64,000 nt of DNA from the NCBI GenBank assembly GCA_028873865.1, contig JAPPNI010000029.1, positions 62,001-126,000 on the forward strand. The letters run 5' to 3'. Positions 43,434 through 52,600 of this stretch are shown here, piece after piece. Within the stretch, counting starts at the first letter, position 1. Each line of letters begins with the position of its first letter. This DNA is from Chloroflexota bacterium. GTDB lineage: Bacteria; Chloroflexota; Dehalococcoidia; Bin125. The position numbers and the translations under genes were made by a program. The notes under the pieces were generated by a model that saw only the letters and a program-made list of their open reading frames with translations, was not told the origin of the DNA and searched no databases.

Positions 43434-45308
43434 TTAGAGGTCGTTGAACCACATGTCCTCCAGCGACGGCGACGGGGCAAAGGTCTGAATGAACTGCACG
43501 CCCGACAACTCCGGCCGCGCGACCTGTGAGATCGGCGGGTTGACCCAGGGCACCGAGTACATCTGGTTGGCGATGTGCAACTGCAGGTCGTAGAGCAGCT
43601 TGCGCCGGGTCTCGACATCGCCCTCGGTGCGTTGCGCGTTGAGCAGGTCCAGCATCTGCTGGTCCTCGCCCATCAGCTCGCCGTTCGGAATCGGCGAACG
43701 CGGACTGTCGGGGATGAAGACATTGCGCAGCGCCTCGTCCGGCTCGATCGACGCCACCGACAGCGTGTGCCCGATCACGCCGGTGTTGCTGCCGTTGAAG
43801 ATCGTCGAGTAGTGCACAGTCGGCTCGTTGACGACGAGGTCGACGCTGATCCCGACCTGGAGCAGGTTGGCCTGCACCACCTGCGACTGCTCGGCGAAGA
43901 TCGGACCGTAGGCCGTGGTGGTGTGGAACGGCACGCCGTCCAGCCCGTCAACGCCTGCGGCGTCGAGCAGCTGCATCGCCTTCTCCGGGTTGTAGCGATA
44001 GAACTCGCCGAGCGCGTCGTCCTCCTTCGGATCGACCCACCAGCCGGCCAGCGGCGGCAATGCCGTTGACCACTGTCCGCGTTCGAGCGCCCCACCGACC
44101 GTCAGGATGGCGTCGCGGTCGATGGCCACCGACATCGCCTGGCGCACCCGCGGGTCATTGAACGGCTCCAGTGCGAGGTCGGGGAACACGCCGCCGATCA
44201 CGAGGCTGGGCTGGTACTCCCAGGTCGCCCCGGGAATGCCGTTCTCCAGCTCCTCGACGATTGGCGGCGCGACGCCGAACCACGTGGTGTTCAGCTCGCC
44301 GCTGAGGAAAGCCGCGGCGATCGCCGAGTTGTCGCCGATGAAGTTGATCACCAGCGAGTCGGCGTACGGCTTGGGCGCGTCGAAGTAGTTCGGGTTGCGC
44401 TTGTAGATCACGCGCGATCCCGGCTCGTATTCGTCCAGCAGGAACGGTCCGGCGCTGATCATCGTCTGGCGCGACATCTCATCGACCAGCAGCTCCGGCG
44501 GCATCACATACGGACCCGCGTGATGTCCGAGATAGAGCAGGAAGGGCGCCAGCGGACCGTTCAGGTCGAAGCGCACCGTGCGGTCGTCCGGCGCGTCAAC
44601 GCCGACCAGGCTGGGCTGGATCGCGCCCCGATTCGGGTAGCCGCCGTAACGCTCCTCCTCGAAGGAGAACGCGACATCCTCAGCCGTCACATTGCGTCCA
44701 TTGACCGGCTCGCGATCCTCCCAGACGGCGTTCTCCTTGATGTTGAACAGCCAGGTCACGTCGTCCGGCTGTTCATAGGATTCGGCTAGCCACAGCTCGG
44801 GCTGGAAGTCGATCGACGATTGTCCCGGGTTGTTCGAGAACTGGGTCAGCATCGGGTAGCAGTTGTGCCCGTGCAGGAACGCCTTGTAACCGAAGGTCAG
44901 GAAGCCGTCGAACGAGGCCAGATCGGAGGTGTCCGAAATCTTCAGTTCCCCGCCGATGGGCGGCGCTTCCAGTTCTTGTTGCGCCTGCGCGGTCGCCGCC
45001 TGCTGCTGTTGTTGCTGGGCTGCATCCTGCTGCGCTGCGGCCTGCTCCTGCTGTTCAGCCTGGTCGGCCGCTTGCTGCGCCGCCTGCGCCTCCTGCTGTT
45101 GGTCCTGTTGTTGCTGGGCATCCGCTTGCGGCTGATCCTGTTGCTGCTGCTGTTGAGCAACGGCCTGCGGCTGGTCGTCGTCGTCATCGCCGCAACCGAC
45201 CAGGGCCAGCCCGGCCGCGCCAACTCCTGCCGTGGCCGCCGATCGCAGCACCGCCCGGCGAGACAGTCGCCGGTTTCGCATTCGCGTCCAGTAGTTTGAG
45301 CTTGACAT
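43434..45308 (-). CDS. Peptide ABC transporter substrate-binding protein (SBP_bac_5) with Tat signal and Gln-rich linker
   Basis: A 624-aa solute-binding lipoprotein. The N-terminus has a twin-arginine motif (S-R-R-A-V-L-R-S) and a lipobox ending L-V-G-C (about residue 39). Residues ~47-114 are an extreme Gln/Ala/Asp low-complexity linker, then the SBP_bac_5 domain follows (I-G-G-E-L-K-I-S-D; later Y-G-G-Y-P-N-R-G). The linker probably spaces the binding domain from the membrane anchor. GGGAGGT lies before the ATG. First gene of the transporter cluster. Confidence 0.92.
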   Translation of the reverse strand: MSSSNYWTRMRNRRLSRRAVLRSAATAGVGAAGLALVGCGDDDDDQPQAVAQQQQQQDQPQADAQQQQDQQQEAQAAQQAADQAEQQEQAAAQQDAAQQQQQQAATAQAQQELEAPPIGGELKISDTSDLASFDGFLTFGYKAFLHGHNCYPMLTQFSNNPGQSSIDFQPELWLAESYEQPDDVTWLFNIKENAVWEDREPVNGRNVTAEDVAFSFEEERYGGYPNRGAIQPSLVGVDAPDDRTVRFDLNGPLAPFLLYLGHHAGPYVMPPELLVDEMSRQTMISAGPFLLDEYEPGSRVIYKRNPNYFDAPKPYADSLVINFIGDNSAIAAAFLSGELNTTWFGVAPPIVEELENGIPGATWEYQPSLVIGGVFPDLALEPFNDPRVRQAMSVAIDRDAILTVGGALERGQWSTALPPLAGWWVDPKEDDALGEFYRYNPEKAMQLLDAAGVDGLDGVPFHTTTAYGPIFAEQSQVVQANLLQVGISVDLVVNEPTVHYSTIFNGSNTGVIGHTLSVASIEPDEALRNVFIPDSPRSPIPNGELMGEDQQMLDLLNAQRTEGDVETRRKLLYDLQLHIANQMYSVPWVNPPISQVARPELSGVQFIQTFAPSPSLEDMWFNDL

Positions 45309-45325
45309 CAGGTACCTCCCGCTTG

Positions 45326-45367
45326 ATTAGCGCAAGGCTAATAAATTCAAAACGAGCGGATTGTCAA
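45326..45367 (-). promoter_or_regulatory. Promoter and operator candidate of the peptide transporter
   Basis: On the minus strand: -35 TTGACA (45362-45367), 18-nt spacer, -10 TATTAG (45338-45343). A perfect inverted repeat ATTAGC-(5)-GCTAAT (45326-45342) overlaps the -10 and probable start site, an ideal place for a repressor. The binding-protein start codon is 18 nt beyond it. Confidence 0.6.
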
Positions 45368-45392
45368 GCCCTCCGGATTCGGAGAGGCGCCT

Positions 45393-46310
45393 CTAGCCCT
45401 TGCGACGATCCTCATACGTGTCGAAGAAGCGGTTCTTGACCGTCTTCTGGTTCTCGTAGATCGAGCCCTGCTTCGGTGAAGCCGGCAGCGGCAGATAGGC
45501 GGGAACTTCGGTCTGCCGCGGTTGCTCGACCGGTTCGCCGGCGCACATGAAGCTCCAGTATTGCTCCAGTGTCTGCGGCCCCAGACCCATGATTGGCCAG
45601 GCGTCGGCGGCGGCGTAGCCGAACAGCAGCAGCCGTCGCTGATTCTCTGAGCGGTTCAGGGCTGAACCGTGCATCGTTCGCACGTGATGGAACGACACGG
45701 ACCCAGCTGGGCCCTCAAGCGCCACCAGATCCTTCTCCATGTCCCAATCGAACTCCTCGGGCTCGACGGCGCCGGTGAAATAGCGGCCCTCCGGGTGATG
45801 GTGGTCGTAGATTTTCCGCTTGTGCGATCCGGGCACGACCAGCAGCGGCCCGTTGATTGCGTAGCAGTCGTCGAGCAGGATGCCGGCCGCCACGAGGTCG
45901 TCGTTGGTGTGCGGGTAGAAGGGCCAGTCCTGGTGCCACTCCACCGGCGCGCCGTACTCGGCCGCTTTCATGTTCAGCTTGTCGTTCTGCAGCCGGACGT
46001 TGGGGCCGATCAGCGCCGTCACGACCTCCATCAGCACTGGATGCTCGGCCAGCTCGCGGAAGAACGGCCAGTGCCAGGAAGGCGATTTCAGCCGCCGCAC
46101 GCGCGGCTCTTCCGGCGTGTGCGAGTCTTCGAGGTCGTACTGGGCGTTGTGGTCGGTCAGGCCCGCCGCCTCGGCCACGATCCGGTCGGTCTCATCGCGC
46201 AGGGCCTGCAGCACGTCGTCGGGCAGCAGCTTGGGCATCAGCAGGAAGCCGTTCTCGTGATAGAAGTCGACCTGCTCCTGGGTGATCGTCGGTGCGGCGG
46301 CGGTGGTCAT
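45393..46310 (-). CDS. Phytanoyl-CoA dioxygenase family protein
   Basis: A 305-aa Fe(II)/2-oxoglutarate-dependent dioxygenase. The metal facial triad is seen as H-x-D in W-H-Q-D-W-P-F near residue 135 and the distal His in H-H-V-R-T-M-H-G-S (~215); R-S-E-N-Q-R-R carries the Arg for 2-oxoglutarate. ATG at 46310 has GGGAG upstream. This family hydroxylates varied carboxylates, CoA esters or ectoine-like compounds; the substrate is unknown. It lies just upstream of the peptide-transporter operon on the same strand. Confidence 0.9.
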   Translation of the reverse strand: MTTAAAPTITQEQVDFYHENGFLLMPKLLPDDVLQALRDETDRIVAEAAGLTDHNAQYDLEDSHTPEEPRVRRLKSPSWHWPFFRELAEHPVLMEVVTALIGPNVRLQNDKLNMKAAEYGAPVEWHQDWPFYPHTNDDLVAAGILLDDCYAINGPLLVVPGSHKRKIYDHHHPEGRYFTGAVEPEEFDWDMEKDLVALEGPAGSVSFHHVRTMHGSALNRSENQRRLLLFGYAAADAWPIMGLGPQTLEQYWSFMCAGEPVEQPRQTEVPAYLPLPASPKQGSIYENQKTVKNRFFDTYEDRRKG

Positions 46311-46437
46311 AGAGACTCCCAAGCTCGAAGCGCGATTGCGCCTCTCAGGATAGACACTCGATCCCATAGACGGTTCGGTCCCGCCTCACGCCTGCACGAG
46401 CAGGCTCAGAAAAAAAACGGAGGGGCCGGGCAGGGGA

Positions 46438-46749
46438 TTACAAGGGGTCGTCGTCCTCGTCGGCGAGTTCTTCTTCCTCCTCCTGACGGGCGCGTTCGTA
46501 TTCGACCGAGGCGATGCCGTCGCGGACGCCTTGCATGTAGGCGCGCGATTCGACTCCAGCGTCAACGTAGACCTCGGCTTCTCCGATGCCGAGTTCGCGT
46601 TTGACCTCGGCGCAGCGCTGGTTGAGCGGCGAGAGTTCGCGCACGAGGGCGACCAGGGCGCGGACCCGGACGTAGCCGGGTTCTTGGCGGTCCATCGCCA
46701 GGGTGGCGACTTCGGTCATGGTGTTCTGATAGGTCACGGGAAACGACAT
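46438..46749 (-). CDS. Conserved-looking hypothetical protein (103 aa)
   Basis: A 103-aa protein starting M-S-F-P-V-T-Y-Q-N, with a strong GGAGGT ribosome site 9 nt before the ATG. The middle is helical with V-R-A-L-V-A-L-V-R-E-L and Y-M-Q-G-V-R-D-G-I; the C-terminal 25 residues are almost all Glu/Asp. I do not recognise the family. It is transcribed divergently from gamma-glutamyltransferase. Confidence 0.65.
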   Translation of the reverse strand: MSFPVTYQNTMTEVATLAMDRQEPGYVRVRALVALVRELSPLNQRCAEVKRELGIGEAEVYVDAGVESRAYMQGVRDGIASVEYERARQEEEEELADEDDDPL

Positions 46750-46914
46750 TGTTGTACCTCCTCGTCGTCCGCACGTCTTCGTCGTGGTTGATGGTATGTG
46801 AACGGTGGTTCGGTTGTTGTGTTCTGGTTGGCGGACGAGGAGCGGGAGAGGGCGCGTGGGAGCTTCACGAAGGGGGGAAGCGGGGAGAAGGAATGACGCC
46901 GATAGACTGCGGCC

Positions 46915-48549
46915 ATGACGCATCTCCCCGAACACCCCTTCCGCTTTGAATCGCGACGATCGCCGGTGCTGTCCACGAAGGGCATCGTGGCCAGCAGCCA
47001 GCCGCTGGCCTCGCTGGCCGGGCTGCGCATGTTGCGCGAAGGCGGCAATGCCGCCGACGCTGCTGTGGCGGCCGCGGCGACGCTGGCGGTGGTCGAACCG
47101 ACCTCGACCGGGATCGGCGGCGACTGCTTCGCGCTGTTCTACCGGGCTGAGGATCAGTCAGTGTCGGCGCTCAACGGCAGCGGCCGATCTCCAGCTGCGC
47201 TCGACCTCGATGTGGTCGAACGCTGTGGTGGCTGGGAGCGCCAGGGGCCGCACGCCGTGACCGTGCCCGGCTCGATCATGGGCTGGCACGACACCGTCAC
47301 CCGCTTCGGTCGGATGCCGCTGGCGGATGTGCTCCAGCCGGCGATCGAACATGCCGAGCAGGGCTTCGCCATGACCCCCGCCATTGCTCGCGGCTGGGAC
47401 TCCCAGGCCGAGCTTCTGGCCGAGCAGGGGCCGGCTGGCCAGGACCTGCTGCTCAAGGGCCAGGCGCCCAGAGCCGGTGAGGTCTGGACCAACCCGCTGG
47501 TCGCCGGCGTCATGCGCGAGGTCGCCGAAGGCGGACCCGACGCCTTCTACCGAGGTCGCCCCGCCGAACGCATCGTCGAAGCGCTCGAAGAGCACGGGGG
47601 CGTCATGGCGCTGAGCGATCTCGCCGGCCACTGCTCCACGTTCGACGACGCCATTTCGACGACCTATCGACGTCACCGAGTCTGGGAATGTCCGCCCAAC
47701 GGCCAGGGCATCACCACGCTGATGGCGCTGAACATCCTCGAGGGATTCGAGATCGGCGAATACGAGGCGCGCTCACCCGAGGTCCTGCACATCGTGATCG
47801 AGGCGCTGCGGCTCGCCTTCGCCGACGCCCGGGCGCTGGTCTCCGATCCTGCGAAGTCGGACGTGCCGGTCGAGGAGATGCTGAGCAAGGTCTACGCGGC
47901 CAAGCGGCGGCAACTGATCTGCGAGGACCAGGCGATCGAACTGGCCTCATCCGGTTTCCTGCCGGGTCGCTCCGACACCGTGTATCTCTCCGCCGCCGAT
48001 GGCGACGGCAACGCCTGCTCGTTCATCAACTCGAACTACGAGGGTTTCGGCAGTTGCATCGTCCCGCGCGAGTGCGGATTCAGCTTGCAGAATCGGGGCG
48101 CCGGCTTCGTCGTCGACGACCTCGATCACCCCAACGCGCTGGCCGGCGGCAAGCGGCCGTACCACACGATCATGCCCTCGATGATCACTCGCCAGGACGG
48201 CAGCCTGTTCGCCAGCTACGGCGTGATGGGCGGCTGGAACCAGCCGCAGGGACAGACCCAGGTCGTGCTCAACCTGATCGACCGCGGCATGGACGCGCAG
48301 ACTGCGATCGACGCGCCGAGAGTGTCGATGTACGAAGAGCCGCCCAACGGTCCGATCTACGTCGAGGACACGTTCGGGATCGAGGTGCTCTCGGCCCTGG
48401 CCCAGCTCGGCCATCCGGTCGTCCCGGCCAGCGGAGCGATGCGCAGCGGGGTCGTGGGCAAAGGGCAGATCATCTACCGGGATCCGGAACGAGGAGTTCT
48501 CTGGGGAGGCTCGGATCCCCGAGCGGACGGCTGCGCGGTGCCGCTCTAG
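46915..48549 (+). CDS. Gamma-glutamyltransferase family protein
   Basis: A 544-aa Ntn-hydrolase of the GGT family. It begins V-A-S-S-Q-P-L-A-S near residue 23 and has the N-terminal G-G-N-A-A-D-A-A-V-A, T-G-I-G-G-D-C motif. The self-cleavage/catalytic Thr is in S-D-T-V-Y-L-S (~357), followed by G-N-A-C-S-F-I-N-S. No signal peptide is visible, unlike most periplasmic GGTs, so it is likely a cytoplasmic GGT-like enzyme (glutathione hydrolase or acylase-type). Confidence 0.9.
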   Translation: MTHLPEHPFRFESRRSPVLSTKGIVASSQPLASLAGLRMLREGGNAADAAVAAAATLAVVEPTSTGIGGDCFALFYRAEDQSVSALNGSGRSPAALDLDVVERCGGWERQGPHAVTVPGSIMGWHDTVTRFGRMPLADVLQPAIEHAEQGFAMTPAIARGWDSQAELLAEQGPAGQDLLLKGQAPRAGEVWTNPLVAGVMREVAEGGPDAFYRGRPAERIVEALEEHGGVMALSDLAGHCSTFDDAISTTYRRHRVWECPPNGQGITTLMALNILEGFEIGEYEARSPEVLHIVIEALRLAFADARALVSDPAKSDVPVEEMLSKVYAAKRRQLICEDQAIELASSGFLPGRSDTVYLSAADGDGNACSFINSNYEGFGSCIVPRECGFSLQNRGAGFVVDDLDHPNALAGGKRPYHTIMPSMITRQDGSLFASYGVMGGWNQPQGQTQVVLNLIDRGMDAQTAIDAPRVSMYEEPPNGPIYVEDTFGIEVLSALAQLGHPVVPASGAMRSGVVGKGQIIYRDPERGVLWGGSDPRADGCAVPL

Positions 48550-48554
48550 GCGTG

Positions 48555-48953
48555 CTATCGTCTCGCGTCGACCCGATCCAACGGTCCGTCCCAGTCGAGG
48601 ATGCGCCGGTCAGTTGTCACCAACTGATGTCCGTTCTGTGCCGTAGCCACGATGATGCGGTCAGCCGGGTCGCCGTGAAGGTCGGCGAGTAAGCCTGCGC
48701 GAATGCCGATTTCCCCATCAAGGGGGATTTCCGTCAGGCCGCTCTCCAACAGGCTCTCCCGGAAAGTTGGAGCCTCGGTCGGGAGGGCGATGCGCGCCTT
48801 CGCCCACAGCATCGTCAGCTCCCAGAAGGTGATCGCGGATACTGCGGCTTCGCCTCGCCGCCATGCGTCGTCAGCGAGGATCCGTGCCCGTGACCCTAGC
48901 CGAGAGTCGGGCGATCTCAGCCAGAGCAACACTTGCGTATCGAGCAGGATCAC
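48555..48953 (-). CDS. PIN-domain toxin of a type II toxin-antitoxin pair (VapC/YtkL-like)
   Basis: A 132-aa PIN-domain ribonuclease. The acidic residues of the active site are visible: D in M-I-L-L-D-T-Q-V near the start, E in W-E-L (~45), D in P-A-D-R-I-I-V-A-T-A (~97) and D in T-T-D-R-R-I-L (~115). It would cleave RNA when the antitoxin is degraded. Its start overlaps the antitoxin stop by 4 nt. Confidence 0.88.
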   Translation of the reverse strand: MILLDTQVLLWLRSPDSRLGSRARILADDAWRRGEAAVSAITFWELTMLWAKARIALPTEAPTFRESLLESGLTEIPLDGEIGIRAGLLADLHGDPADRIIVATAQNGHQLVTTDRRILDWDGPLDRVDARR

Positions 48954-49267
48954 GACAGTCGTTCATCCCACTTCTGTTCCCACTGCTCCTCCCAGTCGTC
49001 GTCGAAGACTGAGATCTCATCGAGATCGACTCCCTCGGCGATCTTGATCAACCCGCGGTCCGCGCCGAGGGGACTGGGGAAGGGTGGACCCTTGCGGGTC
49101 GGCGATTCGTCGGCGCAGGGAACCAGACGCAGCAGCGGCTGCCCGTCCCTGGTGATCGTGATTGGCTCGCCAGTCGAGGCGACTTCGTCGATCAAAGCCA
49201 GGCAGCGTGCCTGGAACTCATCTGCGTTCACGGTGCGCTGAGCGTCGTTGGGTGAACCGGTCGTCAT
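48950..49267 (-). CDS. Phd/YefM-type antitoxin
   Basis: A 105-aa protein. The N-terminal part, V-N-A-D-E-F-Q-A-R-C-L-A-L-I-D-E-V and G-E-P-I-T-I-T-R-D-G-Q-P, matches the Phd-fold DNA-binding domain that autoregulates such pairs. The C-terminus is acidic and Trp-rich and probably wraps the toxin. Coupled to the PIN toxin downstream by an ATGA overlap. Confidence 0.87.
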   Translation of the reverse strand: MTTGSPNDAQRTVNADEFQARCLALIDEVASTGEPITITRDGQPLLRLVPCADESPTRKGPPFPSPLGADRGLIKIAEGVDLDEISVFDDDWEEQWEQKWDERLS

Positions 49268-49333
49268 GCGCTGACTTTACTACGGCGCGGCGGCGCTAGC
49301 GGAGCGTGGGTGACACTCTGTGCGGGGCGGGGG

Positions 49334-49645
49334 CTAGAAGCCGCTGCCGATATCGCCGCCGAAGCCGCCTCCTCCGTCGAAGCCTCCTCCGGTGTCGTGC
49401 GGACCTCCGTGATGGCCTCCATCGAAGTGGCCGCCGGGGTCGTAGCCTGCGACGCTTTGTCCGGCGTCGCCGGCGTGGTGGTCGCCGACCATGTAACCGA
49501 CAGCGGCCGCTCCGAGGACCCAGGTCCACATGCCATCCTGCCAGTCCCGCACCCTCGCGTTCGCCCGCCGACCGAACAGCCGCGAAACGACTCGCAGGGG
49601 GAAGAACACGATCAGCGTGATCAGTTCCAGAATCAGTGTCTTCAC
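49334..49645 (-). CDS. Membrane-anchored Gly/His-rich small protein
   Basis: A 103-aa protein starting at GTG 49645 with AAGGAG six nt upstream. It has a hydrophobic N-terminal helix (T-L-I-L-E-L-I-T-L-I-V-F-F-P-L), a basic stretch, a second hydrophobic segment around W-T-W-V-L-G-A-A-A-V-G-Y, then a His/Gly/Asp-rich tail ending in G-G-G-G-F-G-G-D-I-G-S. The tail could bind metal or be disordered. Lies just downstream of the big ABC exporter's 3' side neighbours; family not recognised. Confidence 0.65.
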   Translation of the reverse strand: MKTLILELITLIVFFPLRVVSRLFGRRANARVRDWQDGMWTWVLGAAAVGYMVGDHHAGDAGQSVAGYDPGGHFDGGHHGGPHDTGGGFDGGGGFGGDIGSGF

Positions 49646-49658
49646 GATTGACTCCTTG

Positions 49659-52600
49659 CTAGCGTTTCGCCGCGGAGAGCTGCCGCCGCACCAGCCGCGA
49701 ATACAGTCCGTCCTCTGAAGCTAACTGATCGTGCTGCCCGATCTCGACCACCTTGCCTTCGTCCAGCACCACGATCTGATCCGCGTCACGGACCGTCGAG
49801 AGTCGGTGAGCGATGACCAGCGTCGTCCGGTCGGACATCAGCTCGTCCAGCGCGTTGCGCACCAGACGCTCGTTGAGGCCGTCGAGATGCGACGTGGCTT
49901 CGTCGAGGATCAACACGGGCGCGTCCTTGAGCAACGCCCGCCCGATCGCGACCCGCTGGCGCTGACCGCCGGAGAGCTGCGCCCCGCGCTCGCCGACCGG
50001 CGTGTCCAGGCCCTCGGGCAGCGACTCGACGAAGTCGGCCAGCCCGGCGCGCTCGATCGCCAGTAACAGTTCGCCCTCGCTCGCCTCGGGTTTGGCGACC
50101 AACAGGTTGTTGCGAATCGATGTGTTGAACAGGTACGTGTCCTGCGCGACCAGCGCCACCTGCCCGCGCAGCTCGTCGAGCCGATAGGTGCGCAGGTCGG
50201 AGTCCTCAAGCGTGATTTTGCCGTCTTGCGGGTCCCAGAAGCGGAGCATCAGGTGCGCCGCCGTCGTCTTGCCCGCGCCCGACGGTCCGACCAGCGCCAC
50301 GGTGCCTCCCGGTTTGAGATCGAACGACACCTCATCAAGCGCGGCCCGAGGCGTGTCCTCATAGGTGAACCCAACCGCGGCGAACGCGCCCTCCGAGACG
50401 CCGGCTCCATCGGACGGCTTGCCGTTCGTCGCCAGTCCTGGACCATCGACGACCGCCACCGCCTCCGAGTGCACGGCGGTCAGCCGCCGCGTTGCGCCCA
50501 GCGTGTCGCCCAGTCGCCGTCCGACCTGCGCCAGCTCGGCCACGGGCATGAAGGCTCCCATCGCCAACAGGGTGAGCAGCGGCGCCAGCGAGGAGTCGAT
50601 GTCGCCGCGTACGGCCAGCTCTCCGCCGATCGTCAGCACCGCCAGGCCGCCGTAGCCGGTCAGACCTTCGAGCAGCGTCCGCTGGGTCGAAATCTGCCGG
50701 TTGAAGCCGCCGCGAATCGGCATGTAGTCGCGCATCAGGCCCTCGAACTCGACCTTCCGCTCGGGCTCTCGCTGGAAGGCGGTCACCTCTCGCAGACCCT
50801 GCAGGGTGTCGACCATGTGCGCGTTCAGCGCGCCCAGGTGGTCGCGGGAGCGCGAACCCAGCCGATCCACGATGTGCCGGGTGAACAACGGACTCAGCGC
50901 GGCGATGATCAGCAGCGGCGCGAGACCGAGTCCGAGCCGCCAATCGACAACGAACAGCGTGACCAGCGCCACGCCCGGAATGACCACGCTGACGAACGCG
51001 TTGGCGATCGTGTGGGCGAAGAAGTACTCGACCGTCTCCACATCCTGGGTCGCCATCGAGACCAGGTCGCCGGTCCGCCGACGCAGCAGATACGCGGGGG
51101 CAAGCTGATCGAGCTTGCGGAACAGCGCAATCCGCATATCGGCGAGCAGGCGGAAGGCCATGTCGTGCGAAACCCAGTTCTCGAGGAAGCGGAACAGTCC
51201 GGTCAGCACGGCGACCACGATCAACAGGACCGCCAGCAGGGTGATCGAATCGCCGTCGCGGACGTTGGCGACCATCAATGCGCCGATCACACCGACGGCA
51301 ATCGCACCGAAGAAGTGGGCCACCCCGGTCAGGAAGGAGAGGGTGGTCTTGAACCAGTAGGGCGCGGCGAGCGCGAGCAGTCTGGCCGATGTCTCCTGCC
51401 AGCCCATGCCCTCTGCTCGGACGATCGCTTCGGTCGCGCCGCCCCCGTAGTCGCGCATCGCCAGCGAGCCGGTCACAGCGGACGCGGCCTCGCCGGGCGC
51501 GGGCGCGTCGTCGACGAAGCCGTCGATGCTCGGATCGGTCATCTGGCCGGCCATCAGCCAGTCGTAGACGCCGCCCTCGGCGAGCAATGTCTCGTGATCG
51601 CCGCGCTCGACCAGCCGTCCCTCGTCGAGCACGAGGATTTCGTCGCAGTCGCGCACGCTGGACAGCCGGTGGGCCATGATCAGCGTCGTCCGACCCTGCA
51701 TCAGTCGGTCGAGCGCGGCCTGAATCGTGGCCTCGTTCTCGGCGTCCACGCTGGACAATGCCTCGTCGAGGATCAACATCGGCGCATCCCGCAGCAGCGC
51801 CCGCGCGATCGCGATGCGCTGGCGCTCGCCGCCCGACAGTCGATGCCCGCGCTCGCCGATCACTGTCCCGTAGCCCTCGGGCAGCGCGCTGATGAACTCG
51901 TGCGCGTTGGCCGCCTGCGCCGCCTCGCGGATCTCGTCCTCGCTGGCATCGGGTTTGGCGAAGCGCAGGTTGGCGAGCACCGATCCGTGGAACAGGTAGG
52001 TGTCCTGCAAGACGACCGCCATCTGCGCGCGGATGTCGGCGAAACGCAGCTCGTTCAGGTCGCGACCGCCCAGTCGGATCGTTCCCTCCTGCGGGGTATA
52101 GAGGCGCTGCAACAACCAGACCAGGGTCGATTTGCCCGATCCCGAACGTCCCACCACTCCGATCCGCCGGCCCGGCTCGACGGTGAAGGACACATCGCTG
52201 AGCGCCGGTCGACGACCGGTCGGATAGCTGAAGCTGACGTTCTCGAACTCGATGCTCGGTTCCAGCACTTCGACCGGGGCCACCGTAGCGTCGGGCGTGA
52301 GCGGGGTTGCGCGGTCGACATCGAGCACGCTCTCCGCCGCGGCGACGCCGAGCAGGCCCTGGTGGAAGAGCTGGCTCAGTTCCCGCAGCGGTCGGAAGAC
52401 CTCGACGCCCAGCATCAGCACGACGAGCAGTTCGGCCAGCTCCATCGCGCCGCTCTCGACCCGCAGCGCGCCCACGTACAGGGCGACCGCCGCGCCGACC
52501 GTGATCGCGAGAATCGTCAAGCCCTGCGCGATGGCGTTGTGGAAAAGCACGCCCATCGTTGAGCGGAACACCTCCTGGGCTCGCTCGGCCAGCTCGCTGC

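Noticed and set aside
46390-46417. GCCTGC-acga-GCAGGC hairpin followed by eight A residues, as a terminator
   Set aside because: For genes on the minus strand the U-run would precede the hairpin; for the plus strand the run is A, not T. The order does not fit an intrinsic terminator in either direction.
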